Of a stretch of DNA of 51,807 nt, positions 29,690 to 37,663 are shown in pieces (position 1 is the stretch's first letter; each line of letters begins with the position of its first letter). Origin of the DNA: Aquimarina agarilytica ZC1 (GTDB taxonomy: Bacteria > Bacteroidota > Bacteroidia > Flavobacteriales > Flavobacteriaceae); NCBI RefSeq assembly GCF_000255455.1, contig NZ_JH621256.1, positions 76,920-128,726 on the forward strand, read 5' to 3'. The notes below the pieces were generated by a model. It ran no database searches, had not been told where the DNA came from, and saw only the letters and a list, made by a program, of their open reading frames with translations. Position numbers and translations under genes: made by a program.

Positions 29690-30607
29690 ATGAGATTTAG
29701 TTTTTATTTTATAATCGCAATGGTTTTTTGCTCAGTAGCTACGGCACAGCAAGAACCTCAGTACTCACAGTATATGTATAATATGAGTACCGTTAACCCA
29801 GCATATGTTAAAGGACAGGCGGGCTTATTTTCTTCAGGTATTTTATACCGAAAACAATGGCAAGGTATTGAAGGTGCTCCAGAAACTGCCAATGTTTTTG
29901 GGAATATTCCTTTCGGAGAAAAAATAGAATTAAGTGTAAATTATGTGCACGATGCTATTGGGGATGCTGTTCAAGTGCGTAATGACTTTTTGAATGTAGA
30001 TTTTGCATACATAACTCAGCTTTCTGAAAGTTTACGTTTGTCATATGGTTTAAAAGCGGGGATAAATAGTTTTAGGGTAAATGCATTAGGATCTGATGTT
30101 GTGGATGATCCTGCATTTCGAGATAAAACTTCCGAATATCAAATGGCAATTGGTGCAGGAGTATATTTATTTGACACTAATTTTTACGCTGGAGTTTCTT
30201 CTCCAAATTTGTTGCCAAATGATGCAGCATTGAATGGAGTAAGCGTGGCACAATCAGCTATTCATTTATATGGGGTATTTGGATATGTATTTGAAATTTC
30301 AGATACCGTAAAATTAAAACCTTCTACGGTGGTTAAACAAGTGGTGGGATCTCCAATTACTTTTGATATTTCTGCAAATGCATTAGTATATGATCGTTTT
30401 GAGGTGGGAGCTTCATATCGTTACCAAGATGCTTTTGTAGGCTTACTTGGTTTTAAAATAACACCAGATTTACGTATAGGCTATGCATATGATTTTAGTT
30501 TAAGCGATTTAAAAAGTACAAGTAATGGAAGTCATGAAATCATGTTACTATTTGATTTCGATTTACTTCATTTAGGAAACAAATACACTTCACCAAGATT
30601 CTTTTAA
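29690..30607 (+). CDS. PorP/SprF family type IX secretion outer-membrane protein
   Basis: A 305-residue outer-membrane beta-barrel of the PorP/SprF family. After a signal peptide (to ATAQ) comes the family opening EPQYSQYMYNMSTVNPAYVKG, and then RKQWQGIEGAPET; the C-terminus ends in an aromatic residue (SPRFF). SprF-like proteins are dedicated to the secretion or tethering of the type B cargo encoded next to them, here the 1132-residue protein two bases upstream. The OmpA-domain gene follows three bases later, so all three appear to form one operon. Confidence 0.92.
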   Translation: MRFSFYFIIAMVFCSVATAQQEPQYSQYMYNMSTVNPAYVKGQAGLFSSGILYRKQWQGIEGAPETANVFGNIPFGEKIELSVNYVHDAIGDAVQVRNDFLNVDFAYITQLSESLRLSYGLKAGINSFRVNALGSDVVDDPAFRDKTSEYQMAIGAGVYLFDTNFYAGVSSPNLLPNDAALNGVSVAQSAIHLYGVFGYVFEISDTVKLKPSTVVKQVVGSPITFDISANALVYDRFEVGASYRYQDAFVGLLGFKITPDLRIGYAYDFSLSDLKSTSNGSHEIMLLFDFDLLHLGNKYTSPRFF

Positions 30608-30610
30608 GCC

Positions 30611-32617
30611 ATGAAAACAAGAATAATAATTACAATAGCCTTGTTGGTTTCATTAACATCAATGGCACAAAAAAAGAGTAGAGGAGATCGTTACTTTGAT
30701 AATGGCGATTACTTAAATGCTATAGTTGAGTATAAAAAACAGCTTAATAATAAGGTGTATACTAAACACATTTTTGAAAACCTATCAACGTCATATTATA
30801 ATACTTTTCAGTACAGAAAAGCATATCGAGCATTAAGGAGTTTGTTAAAAGGTAAATTTAAAGGTGCCGATAAAACTTATGCCAATGAGTTTAATTTTAA
30901 AATGCACCAAGTACTTTCAGCTTTAGGTGAATATGATAAAGCGGTTGGATTTTTGGCTTTATATAAAAAAAATGAAAATGAAACTGAATTAGATAAGAAA
31001 GAAGCGATATCAATTATTGAAAGGTTTAAATTAAAAGAAGATGATTATAAAGTAAAAAAGTATAGAGGTTTAAATACATCTTCGGCTGAATTTGGAGCAT
31101 TAAAAAAGGATAGTACGGTATATTTTGTTTCGGATAGATCCCTAAACGGATTGTTGACTAAAAACTATAAATGGACGCATCGACCTTTTTTAGATATATA
31201 TAAAGTAAAAGTGGATAGCTTGAATAGACCAGTTTCTGAAATTGAACCTTTTTCAAAAGAAATTAATTCAAAATTACATGAAGGTAATTTTTGTTTTTCT
31301 AAAGATGCTAAGGTGCTTTATTTTTCTAAAAGTAATGATGAACGAGGAAAGAAAAAATTTGATACCATTAAAAATAATGCGATACATTTATACAGATCGG
31401 TATTTTCCGATAGTTTAAATGTATGGTCAAAACCTGAAAAATTAGCCTTTAATGATGTAAACTATTCAGTAGAGCACCCGTCATTAAGTGAGGATGGTAA
31501 AAAATTATATTTTGCCTCAAATATGCCAGGAGGTTACGGTGATTTTGATATTTATTATGTTGATGTTAATGCGGATAATACCTATGGAGTTCCTGTTAAT
31601 TTGGGACAAACAATTAATACAGCAAACAGAGAGCAATTTCCATTCATTAATGAAAAGGGAAATATGTTTTTCTCTTCCAATGGGCATTTGGGATTAGGGA
31701 TGTTAGATATTTTTGTTTCAGAAAAAATTAAAGGAGAATTTACAACTCCAATTAATTTAGGAGCACCTGTAAATTCAAGCTTTGATGACTTTTCATTGAC
31801 TTATTATAATGAAACGGATGGTTTTTTTGCTTCTAACAGGAAAAAAACAGATGATATATATAGGTTTATGCAAATAGGGGAAATTTATTTACGTAAGTAC
31901 AATGTTGATTTTGAGGTACGTGATATAGATTCAAAAGCATATATTCCAAATGCAACGGTAAGTTTATGGGATAAAAATGAAATATACAATAAGGATTTAG
32001 ATAGTATTTCTAGATTTAGTTTGTCTATTTTTCCTGGTAAATATGATTTTGAGGCCAGTGCGATAGGTTATGAGTCTCAAAAGAAGCCTATTTTGATCCA
32101 AGAAAAAAATAACGAAACTTATGTTATTTACCTTCAAAAGAAGATAGAATCCATTGCAGAAATAAAAAAGAGAGAGGAGTTAGAAAAATCTCCAGAAGTA
32201 ATTAAGGATAAGCTATTGAATGATAAAGTTGGTCCACCAGTAACGGAGCGTAACGGGAAGTTGTACTTTGATTTACCGCCAATTTATTTTGATTATGATA
32301 AGTGGAATATTAGAGCAGATTCAAAAAAAGTATTAGATGACTTTGCATTAAAATTGGAAAAATATAAATCTGTTTACATTAAAATTAGTTCGCATACCGA
32401 TAGTAGAGGAACAAAATCATACAATCAATTGCTTTCAGAAAAAAGGGCAGAATCTACACGTAATTATTTGGCGCTAGTGGGTTATGTAAATGCACGTAGA
32501 ATGAAATTTGCAGGTTTTGGTGAGTCACAACCTTTAATTAGTTGTGATGGGAAAGTGTGTTCGGAGGAGGAACACCAAACTAATCGCCGAAGTGAGTTTG
32601 AGATTATAAAATATTAA
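30611..32617 (+). CDS. PorE-like OmpA protein (TPR, PD40 repeats, regulatory domain, OmpA)
   Basis: The 668-residue protein has the domain order known for P. gingivalis PorE: a signal peptide (1-19), TPR-like helices (about 22-135, FDNGDYLNAIVEYKKQL), WD40-like PD40 beta-propeller repeats (about 150-425, with SVEHPSLSEDGKKLYFASN and QFPFINEKGNMFFSSNG), a carboxypeptidase-regulatory-like domain (about 430-515, IPNATVSLWD and FEASAIGYES), and an OmpA C-terminal domain (about 555-668, IYFDYDKWNIR, SHTDSRGTKSYNQLLSEKRA, a CDGKVC pair, NRRSEF) that binds peptidoglycan. It is the last gene of the type B cargo operon. It may anchor the export machinery to the cell wall, or be a paralog specific to this cargo. 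Confidence 0.9.
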   Translation: MKTRIIITIALLVSLTSMAQKKSRGDRYFDNGDYLNAIVEYKKQLNNKVYTKHIFENLSTSYYNTFQYRKAYRALRSLLKGKFKGADKTYANEFNFKMHQVLSALGEYDKAVGFLALYKKNENETELDKKEAISIIERFKLKEDDYKVKKYRGLNTSSAEFGALKKDSTVYFVSDRSLNGLLTKNYKWTHRPFLDIYKVKVDSLNRPVSEIEPFSKEINSKLHEGNFCFSKDAKVLYFSKSNDERGKKKFDTIKNNAIHLYRSVFSDSLNVWSKPEKLAFNDVNYSVEHPSLSEDGKKLYFASNMPGGYGDFDIYYVDVNADNTYGVPVNLGQTINTANREQFPFINEKGNMFFSSNGHLGLGMLDIFVSEKIKGEFTTPINLGAPVNSSFDDFSLTYYNETDGFFASNRKKTDDIYRFMQIGEIYLRKYNVDFEVRDIDSKAYIPNATVSLWDKNEIYNKDLDSISRFSLSIFPGKYDFEASAIGYESQKKPILIQEKNNETYVIYLQKKIESIAEIKKREELEKSPEVIKDKLLNDKVGPPVTERNGKLYFDLPPIYFDYDKWNIRADSKKVLDDFALKLEKYKSVYIKISSHTDSRGTKSYNQLLSEKRAESTRNYLALVGYVNARRMKFAGFGESQPLISCDGKVCSEEEHQTNRRSEFEIIKY

Positions 32618-32716
32618 TTGAGTTATATTTAATTTACTAAGCTTAGCCTGTAATATTCAAGTTTAATGTTTTTATAAAATGATTTTAATAATAAGTAAAA
32701 TCTAAAGAATTCTTTG

Positions 32717-32724
32717 TACTTTTG
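32717..32724 (+). promoter_or_regulatory. Predicted rpsA -7 promoter box
   Basis: TACTTTTG is an exact TAnnTTTG match followed by CACTCC, a form common before highly expressed flavobacterial genes. It implies a leader of about 100 bases. Confidence 0.6.
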
Positions 32725-32730
32725 CACTCC

Positions 32731-32833
32731 ATTTGTGGCGTAAGGTTAAACATTTGGGAATAAACTATATAAAACACTTTTGCGGAGTAGCCTTAATTAA
32801 CCTTAGCTACGTAGAATACAAATTTTATCTTCA
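32731..32833 (+). promoter_or_regulatory. Structured leader of rpsA mRNA
   Basis: The roughly 100-base untranslated leader can fold two ways: AAGGTTAA (32742-32749) with TTAACCTT (32797-32804), or GTAGC (32787-32791) with GCTAC (32806-32810). The second right arm also overlaps the palindrome CTACGTAG (32807-32814). The two pairings use adjacent and partly overlapping bases, so they could be alternative states. S1 autoregulation is known in other bacteria; that it applies here is inference. Confidence 0.4.
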
Positions 32834-34645
32834 ATGTCTGAAGAAACAAAAAACACAGAAGTTCAGGAAACGGAAGCTGTAGCTACTCCAGTAGTAGAAA
32901 CTGTGAATCCTGAGCAATTCCTTAAAGATTTTAACTGGCACAACTACGAAGAGGGTATTGACCCAATCGAAGACGATAAGCTTATCGAGTTTGAAAAGCT
33001 TGTTGCTGAAAACTTTGTTGACACGTTAAATGATGAGGTAGTAAATGGTAGAGTAATTAACATTACAGATCGTGATGCTATTATTGATATCAATGCAAAA
33101 TCTGAAGGGGTAATTTCGTTAAACGAATTTCGTTACAACCCAGATTTAAAAGTAGGTGATACTGTTGAAGTATTAATCGATATCCGTGAGGATGCTACAG
33201 GTCAATTAGTATTATCACACAGAAAAGCGCGTGTAATTAAAGCTTGGGATAGAGTTAATAATGCACATGAAACTGGTGAAATTGTTAATGGATTTGTTAA
33301 ATGTCGTACTAAAGGTGGTATGATCGTTGACGTATTTGGTATTGAAGCTTTCTTACCAGGTTCTCAAATTGATGTGAAGCCTATTCGTGATTACGATGTT
33401 TATGTTGGTAAAACAATGGAATTCAAAGTGGTTAAAATTAATCATGAATTCAAAAACGTGGTGGTTTCTCATAAAGCGCTTATCGAAGCAGATATCGAAG
33501 AGCAGAAAAAAGAAATCATTGGTCAGCTTGAAAAAGGTCAGGTTCTTGAAGGAACAGTTAAAAACATTACTTCTTATGGAGTATTCGTTGACCTTGGAGG
33601 TGTAGATGGATTAGTGCATATTACAGATCTTTCTTGGTCTCGTATCAACCACCCTAATGAAATGGTTGAATTAGATCAAAAATTAAATGTGGTAATTTTA
33701 GACTTTGATGAGGCTAAAACACGTATCCAATTAGGTCTTAAGCAATTAAAGCCACATCCATGGGAGGCGCTTAACGGCGATCTTAAAGTTGGAGATAAAG
33801 TAAAAGGTAAAGTAGTTGTAATTGCAGATTACGGTGCATTTATCGAAGTAGAAGAAGGAGTAGAAGGATTAATTCACGTAAGTGAAATGAGCTGGTCTAC
33901 ACACTTACGTTCTGCACAAGACTTTGTTAAAGTAGGTGATGAGGTTGATGCTGTAATTCTTACTTTAGATAGAGAAGAGCGTAAAATGTCACTTGGTATT
34001 AAACAAATGACTCCAGATCCTTGGACTGATATTACAACTAAATACCCAGTAGGTTCACGTCACACAGGTGTGGTTCGTAACTTTACAAACTTTGGTGTTT
34101 TTGTTGAATTAGAAGAAGGAATTGACGGATTAATTTATATTTCGGATCTTTCTTGGACTAAGAAAGTGAAGCACCCATCTGATTTCTGTTCTGTTGGAGA
34201 TAAATTAGAGGTTGTTGTCCTTGAATTAGATGTAGACGGACGTAAGTTAAGTTTAGGTCACAAACAAACTGATGCTAACCCTTGGGATAAGTATGAAGGT
34301 GAGTTTGCAGTAGGAACTAAGCATACTGCTGTTTTAGGTGATGTGAATGATAAAGGAGCAACTATTGAATTTAATGAAGATGTAGTAGCATTTATTCCGA
34401 GTCGTCACTTAGAAAAAGAAGATGGATCTAAACTAGCTAAAGGTGACTCTGCAGATTTTGTTGTTATTGAATTTAACAAAGAATTTAAAAGAGTAGTTGC
34501 ATCGCATACAGCTATCTTCAAAGAAGAAGAAGTAAAAGCGGTGAAGCAAGCAGCCAAAAAAGCGCAATCTCAAGAGAAAACAACTCTTGGTGATTTAGAT
34601 GCTTTAGCTGAATTAAAAGCGAAGTTAGAAAAAGGAGGGAACTAG
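32834..34645 (+). CDS. rpsA: 30S ribosomal protein S1
   Basis: S1 binds mRNA on the small subunit. The 603-residue protein has an acidic N-terminal extension (about 1-55) and six S1 (OB-fold) motifs: VNGRVINITDRDAIIDI, VNGFVKCRTKGGMIVDV, LEGTVKNITSYGVFVDLG, VKGKVVVIADYGAFIEV, HTGVVRNFTNFGVFVELE and a divergent last one, HTAVLGDVNDKGATIEF. The fourth and fifth keep GLIHVSEMSW and GLIYISDLSW. Codon use is more biased than in neighbours, as expected for a highly expressed gene. It is monocistronic between its own promoter and terminator. Confidence 0.97.
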   Translation: MSEETKNTEVQETEAVATPVVETVNPEQFLKDFNWHNYEEGIDPIEDDKLIEFEKLVAENFVDTLNDEVVNGRVINITDRDAIIDINAKSEGVISLNEFRYNPDLKVGDTVEVLIDIREDATGQLVLSHRKARVIKAWDRVNNAHETGEIVNGFVKCRTKGGMIVDVFGIEAFLPGSQIDVKPIRDYDVYVGKTMEFKVVKINHEFKNVVVSHKALIEADIEEQKKEIIGQLEKGQVLEGTVKNITSYGVFVDLGGVDGLVHITDLSWSRINHPNEMVELDQKLNVVILDFDEAKTRIQLGLKQLKPHPWEALNGDLKVGDKVKGKVVVIADYGAFIEVEEGVEGLIHVSEMSWSTHLRSAQDFVKVGDEVDAVILTLDREERKMSLGIKQMTPDPWTDITTKYPVGSRHTGVVRNFTNFGVFVELEEGIDGLIYISDLSWTKKVKHPSDFCSVGDKLEVVVLELDVDGRKLSLGHKQTDANPWDKYEGEFAVGTKHTAVLGDVNDKGATIEFNEDVVAFIPSRHLEKEDGSKLAKGDSADFVVIEFNKEFKRVVASHTAIFKEEEVKAVKQAAKKAQSQEKTTLGDLDALAELKAKLEKGGN

Positions 34646-34992
34646 TTCCTTAATTAAATTCTAGATATTTAATTAAAAGCCACCCATTTTTGGGTGGCTT
34701 TTTTTGTGTATGTGTGTCGTTCACAAAAGACTTGTAGGCAGTAAACTAGGTACTCTTTTTTGAAGTTATTTTTCCTATTAATTATTTGTTGTTTTTTTCT
34801 TAAATAAAGCATAATAATCATTGTGATTTTGTGTAGAAATTTAATTTTACAAAAAAACTAGACACAATTAAAAAAACACAATTGATTTTAAGGAAATTAT
34901 ACTTGATATAAATTGGTATGGTTTTGATAGTATTTGAGGTTTTCTTTTAAAACAGTTTGTTGTAGCAAAGTAACTTCTTAAACTAAATAAAA
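34646..34992. other. Intergenic region between rpsA and first S8 paralog
   Basis: Contains the rpsA terminator at 34677-34705; the rest is AT-rich with no gene. The last ~70 bases before the S8 gene, including CTTAAACTAAATAAA next to the ATG, closely resemble the sequence just before the second S8 paralog (37600-37663), so the 5' untranslated region was part of the duplication. Confidence 0.6.
34677..34705 (+). terminator. Intrinsic terminator of rpsA
   Basis: AAGCCACCCA (34677-34686) pairs with TGGGTGGCTT (34691-34700) around a TTTT loop and is followed by T. It lies 32 bases after the rpsA stop. Confidence 0.9.
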
Positions 34993-37119
34993 ATGAAAAA
35001 TTGCTATTTAATTAGTCTTGTGTCATTGTTTTTGTTTGCTGGATCAATGTCAGCACAAAAATTTAAGCTAACTGAATCACAAAAACAAAAAATTTCATTA
35101 GCCAAGTTAAACTCCAAACTTGGACTTGGGTTTGATATTTTATTAAATGATCCTTCCAAAATAGATCTTTTTATTACCAAAAATGAAAATGTAGCTTTTA
35201 TAGCTGCCCCAATTAGTGACACAGGATTACTTTTAAACGAATTATTAACTGTAGGTGCTAAAGAATGTGTTATTATAAATGGTAAAATTTGTGGTAAAGC
35301 GAGTATAAATACAATAAAAAAATTACAGGGTTTATCTCATTTAAAAACAGTTATACCAGAATTTAAACCAGACTATAGTGTTGGAGTGGTGGATAGTGAG
35401 GGAGACCGATCAATGCATACCGATGTTATTAAGAATAATTTAGGTCTGGATGGTACGGGAGTAAAAATAGGGGTGATTTCGAATAGTTATAATTCCCTAG
35501 GAGGAGCTGAAAATTCGGTACTACAAGGAGATTTACCCGGTCTAGGTAATCCAAATGGATATACCAAGCCAGTGGTAGTATTAAAGGAGGCGGAAACACC
35601 CAGAACGAGTGATGAAGGTAGAGCAATGATGGAATTAATCCATGATACGGCACCTGGAGCTGAATTGTTTTTTCATACAGCAACTTTTGGCCTGTTCGAC
35701 TTTGCTGCTGGAATTAGGGCATTAGAGGCAGTAGGTTGTGATATTATTGTAGATGATGCGGCCTTTTTTTTTGAAAGTTATTTTCAAGATGGTGCAGTAG
35801 GAAGGGCAGTAAATGAGGTGACGGCTAAAGGAGTTTCGTATTTTGCTGCAGCAGGAAACAGTGATAGATATTCTTATGAAAATGATTATGTAGCATCGGG
35901 GCTAAAAGGATTTACGGGAGGTGAATTCTTAGATTTTGGAGGTAATAGTGTGATTCAAAACTTAACAATACCAGCTGGTAAAGATATATTTTTATGGATT
36001 ATGTGGGATGATCCACAGCCTCTATTTAACGATATACCTAATCCAGCACCTATGACTGATCTAGATGCCTATTTGTTTGATTCGGAAACAGAAGATTTAT
36101 TAGTAATAGGTGCTGTAAATAGTATTCGTGAGGGACACAATATAGAATTAATAAGATATAATAATGAAAGTGATACAGATCAAAGTGTTAGTTTGTTGAT
36201 AGAGAAAAAAGAGGGACCAAATCCAAGAATGATTAAATATCTTGACAGAAGTAGAAATGTAGTTTTTGAAGATGAAATAGGAACTAATGCTGGTACATGC
36301 GTAGGTCACGCAAATGTGAGAGGTGCTATTGCTGTAGGTTCATCTGCATATTTTAGTACCCCAGAATTTAATGATTTTAGAGCTACATTAGTTGGTACGC
36401 CGTTTAATACTCCTATAAAAAATAGTTTAATTGATGCTTTTTCTTCGGCAGGAGGTACTCCGCTCCTTTTGGCTAGTGATGGAACACCAATTGATCCAAT
36501 TTTTACAGAGAGTCCTTTTATAATTGGACCAGATGCGGTTAATACAAGTTTTTTTGGAACAGACTTGCCTTTTGCTCCCGATGGATTTCCTAACTTTTCA
36601 GGAACTTCGGCAAGTGCACCTATAGTTGCTGCTGCAGCTGCTTTATTATTAGAGGCTAAAAATGATTTAACTACTTCTGAGATTAGAGAAGCCTTTAAAA
36701 ACACTGCTGAAGATATGGATAATCCATTTACTGAAGGTTTTGATGAAGGTTATGATGTAAAAACGGGTTATGGTTTTATTAATGCATTTGATGCTTTGGT
36801 TGAAATTCTTGGTGATGATTTTGTAATGGATAGTTCCATTGAACGTGGAGAGTCAGATGTGATTTCGGTAAATGCATTTCCCTCCCCATTTGAAAATGAG
36901 TTTAAGCTAAATTTAGTAGTTGAAGGAAAATGTGAATTGTATATAGATATCTTTTCATTTACAGGCGAAAATGTATTTCATAAGGAGATTACTTTAGAAA
37001 ATAGAAATGTAAATGAAACGGTATATCTAGGAAATAAGCCGAAGGGATTATATTTTGTGAATGTGGTTGATTTAAAAACTAAAAAATTAATCGATACGCG
37101 TTCAATTCTTAAAAATTAG
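34993..37119 (+). CDS. Secreted S8-like peptidase, copy 1, catalytic Asp replaced by Asn
   Basis: A 708-residue type IX cargo. A signal peptide (to MSAQ, about residue 23) and an N-terminal region (to about 150) precede an S8-like domain. The Asp position reads GVISNSYN (Asn164). The His position is Glu208 in SDEGRAMMELIHDTAPGA, as in a known subgroup of subtilases with DEGRAM. The oxyanion Asn lies in AAAGNSDR and the nucleophile is Ser539 in SGTSASAP. A type A T9SS domain ends the protein (NAFPSPFENEF, IDIFSFTGENV, KGLYFVNVV, SILKN). With Asn164 the protein may have little or no activity. It is a tandem paralog of the next gene, about 80% alike by eye, and has its own terminator. Confidence 0.88.
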   Translation: MKNCYLISLVSLFLFAGSMSAQKFKLTESQKQKISLAKLNSKLGLGFDILLNDPSKIDLFITKNENVAFIAAPISDTGLLLNELLTVGAKECVIINGKICGKASINTIKKLQGLSHLKTVIPEFKPDYSVGVVDSEGDRSMHTDVIKNNLGLDGTGVKIGVISNSYNSLGGAENSVLQGDLPGLGNPNGYTKPVVVLKEAETPRTSDEGRAMMELIHDTAPGAELFFHTATFGLFDFAAGIRALEAVGCDIIVDDAAFFFESYFQDGAVGRAVNEVTAKGVSYFAAAGNSDRYSYENDYVASGLKGFTGGEFLDFGGNSVIQNLTIPAGKDIFLWIMWDDPQPLFNDIPNPAPMTDLDAYLFDSETEDLLVIGAVNSIREGHNIELIRYNNESDTDQSVSLLIEKKEGPNPRMIKYLDRSRNVVFEDEIGTNAGTCVGHANVRGAIAVGSSAYFSTPEFNDFRATLVGTPFNTPIKNSLIDAFSSAGGTPLLLASDGTPIDPIFTESPFIIGPDAVNTSFFGTDLPFAPDGFPNFSGTSASAPIVAAAAALLLEAKNDLTTSEIREAFKNTAEDMDNPFTEGFDEGYDVKTGYGFINAFDALVEILGDDFVMDSSIERGESDVISVNAFPSPFENEFKLNLVVEGKCELYIDIFSFTGENVFHKEITLENRNVNETVYLGNKPKGLYFVNVVDLKTKKLIDTRSILKN

Positions 37120-37663
37120 AATAGATAAAAATAATATATAGTTATCCTAAGCCATGTGCATCAATTTTTTGAAGTACATGGCTTTTTAGCATAAAAATAC
37201 TATATAATTAAAGTTCATATAGCAATTTTTATTTGTTAATCGTACACTGCCAAAGTCTATAAATTAATAAAGAGGTTCATACTAATATTAGGGAATTTAA
37301 AATCTAAGTAATAAAAATGTAGTATTAGTCTTACTTATAGATTGTTATTTTTTAATAAATAAAGAGTATATAAGTTATAATTTGATTTTTATTTGTGGTT
37401 TTTGTTAAAAATAAATTATAAAAACGCCTTTTTAATGAAAATATGATTTTTTAATCTTAAAAAAAACACAATAAAGGCTTTTTTTTCCTAGGTATAATAA
37501 GGTTTATTTAAATTTAACTTACAAAGCTAGACCACCATTTTAAAAAAAACATGATTAATTTATAAGACATTTTAGAACTTATAATATTAGTGTAGTATTG
37601 ATGTTTGACGTTTTCTTTTTTTAAAAGGTTTTGATAATTAAGTAATTTCTAAAACTAAATAAA
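37120..37663. other. Intergenic region between the S8 paralogs
   Basis: About 540 bases, very AT-rich, with no reading frame worth calling. It holds the copy 1 terminator (37149-37187), a second terminator-like structure with a 41-base loop (GCCTTT 37426-37431, AAAGGC 37473-37478, then T9), and, before copy 2, a 5' untranslated region similar to that of copy 1. Confidence 0.5.
37149..37187 (+). terminator. Intrinsic terminator of S8 copy 1
   Basis: AAGCCATGT (37149-37157) pairs with ACATGGCTT (37176-37184), followed by TTT. It is 30 bases after the stop codon. Confidence 0.8.
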
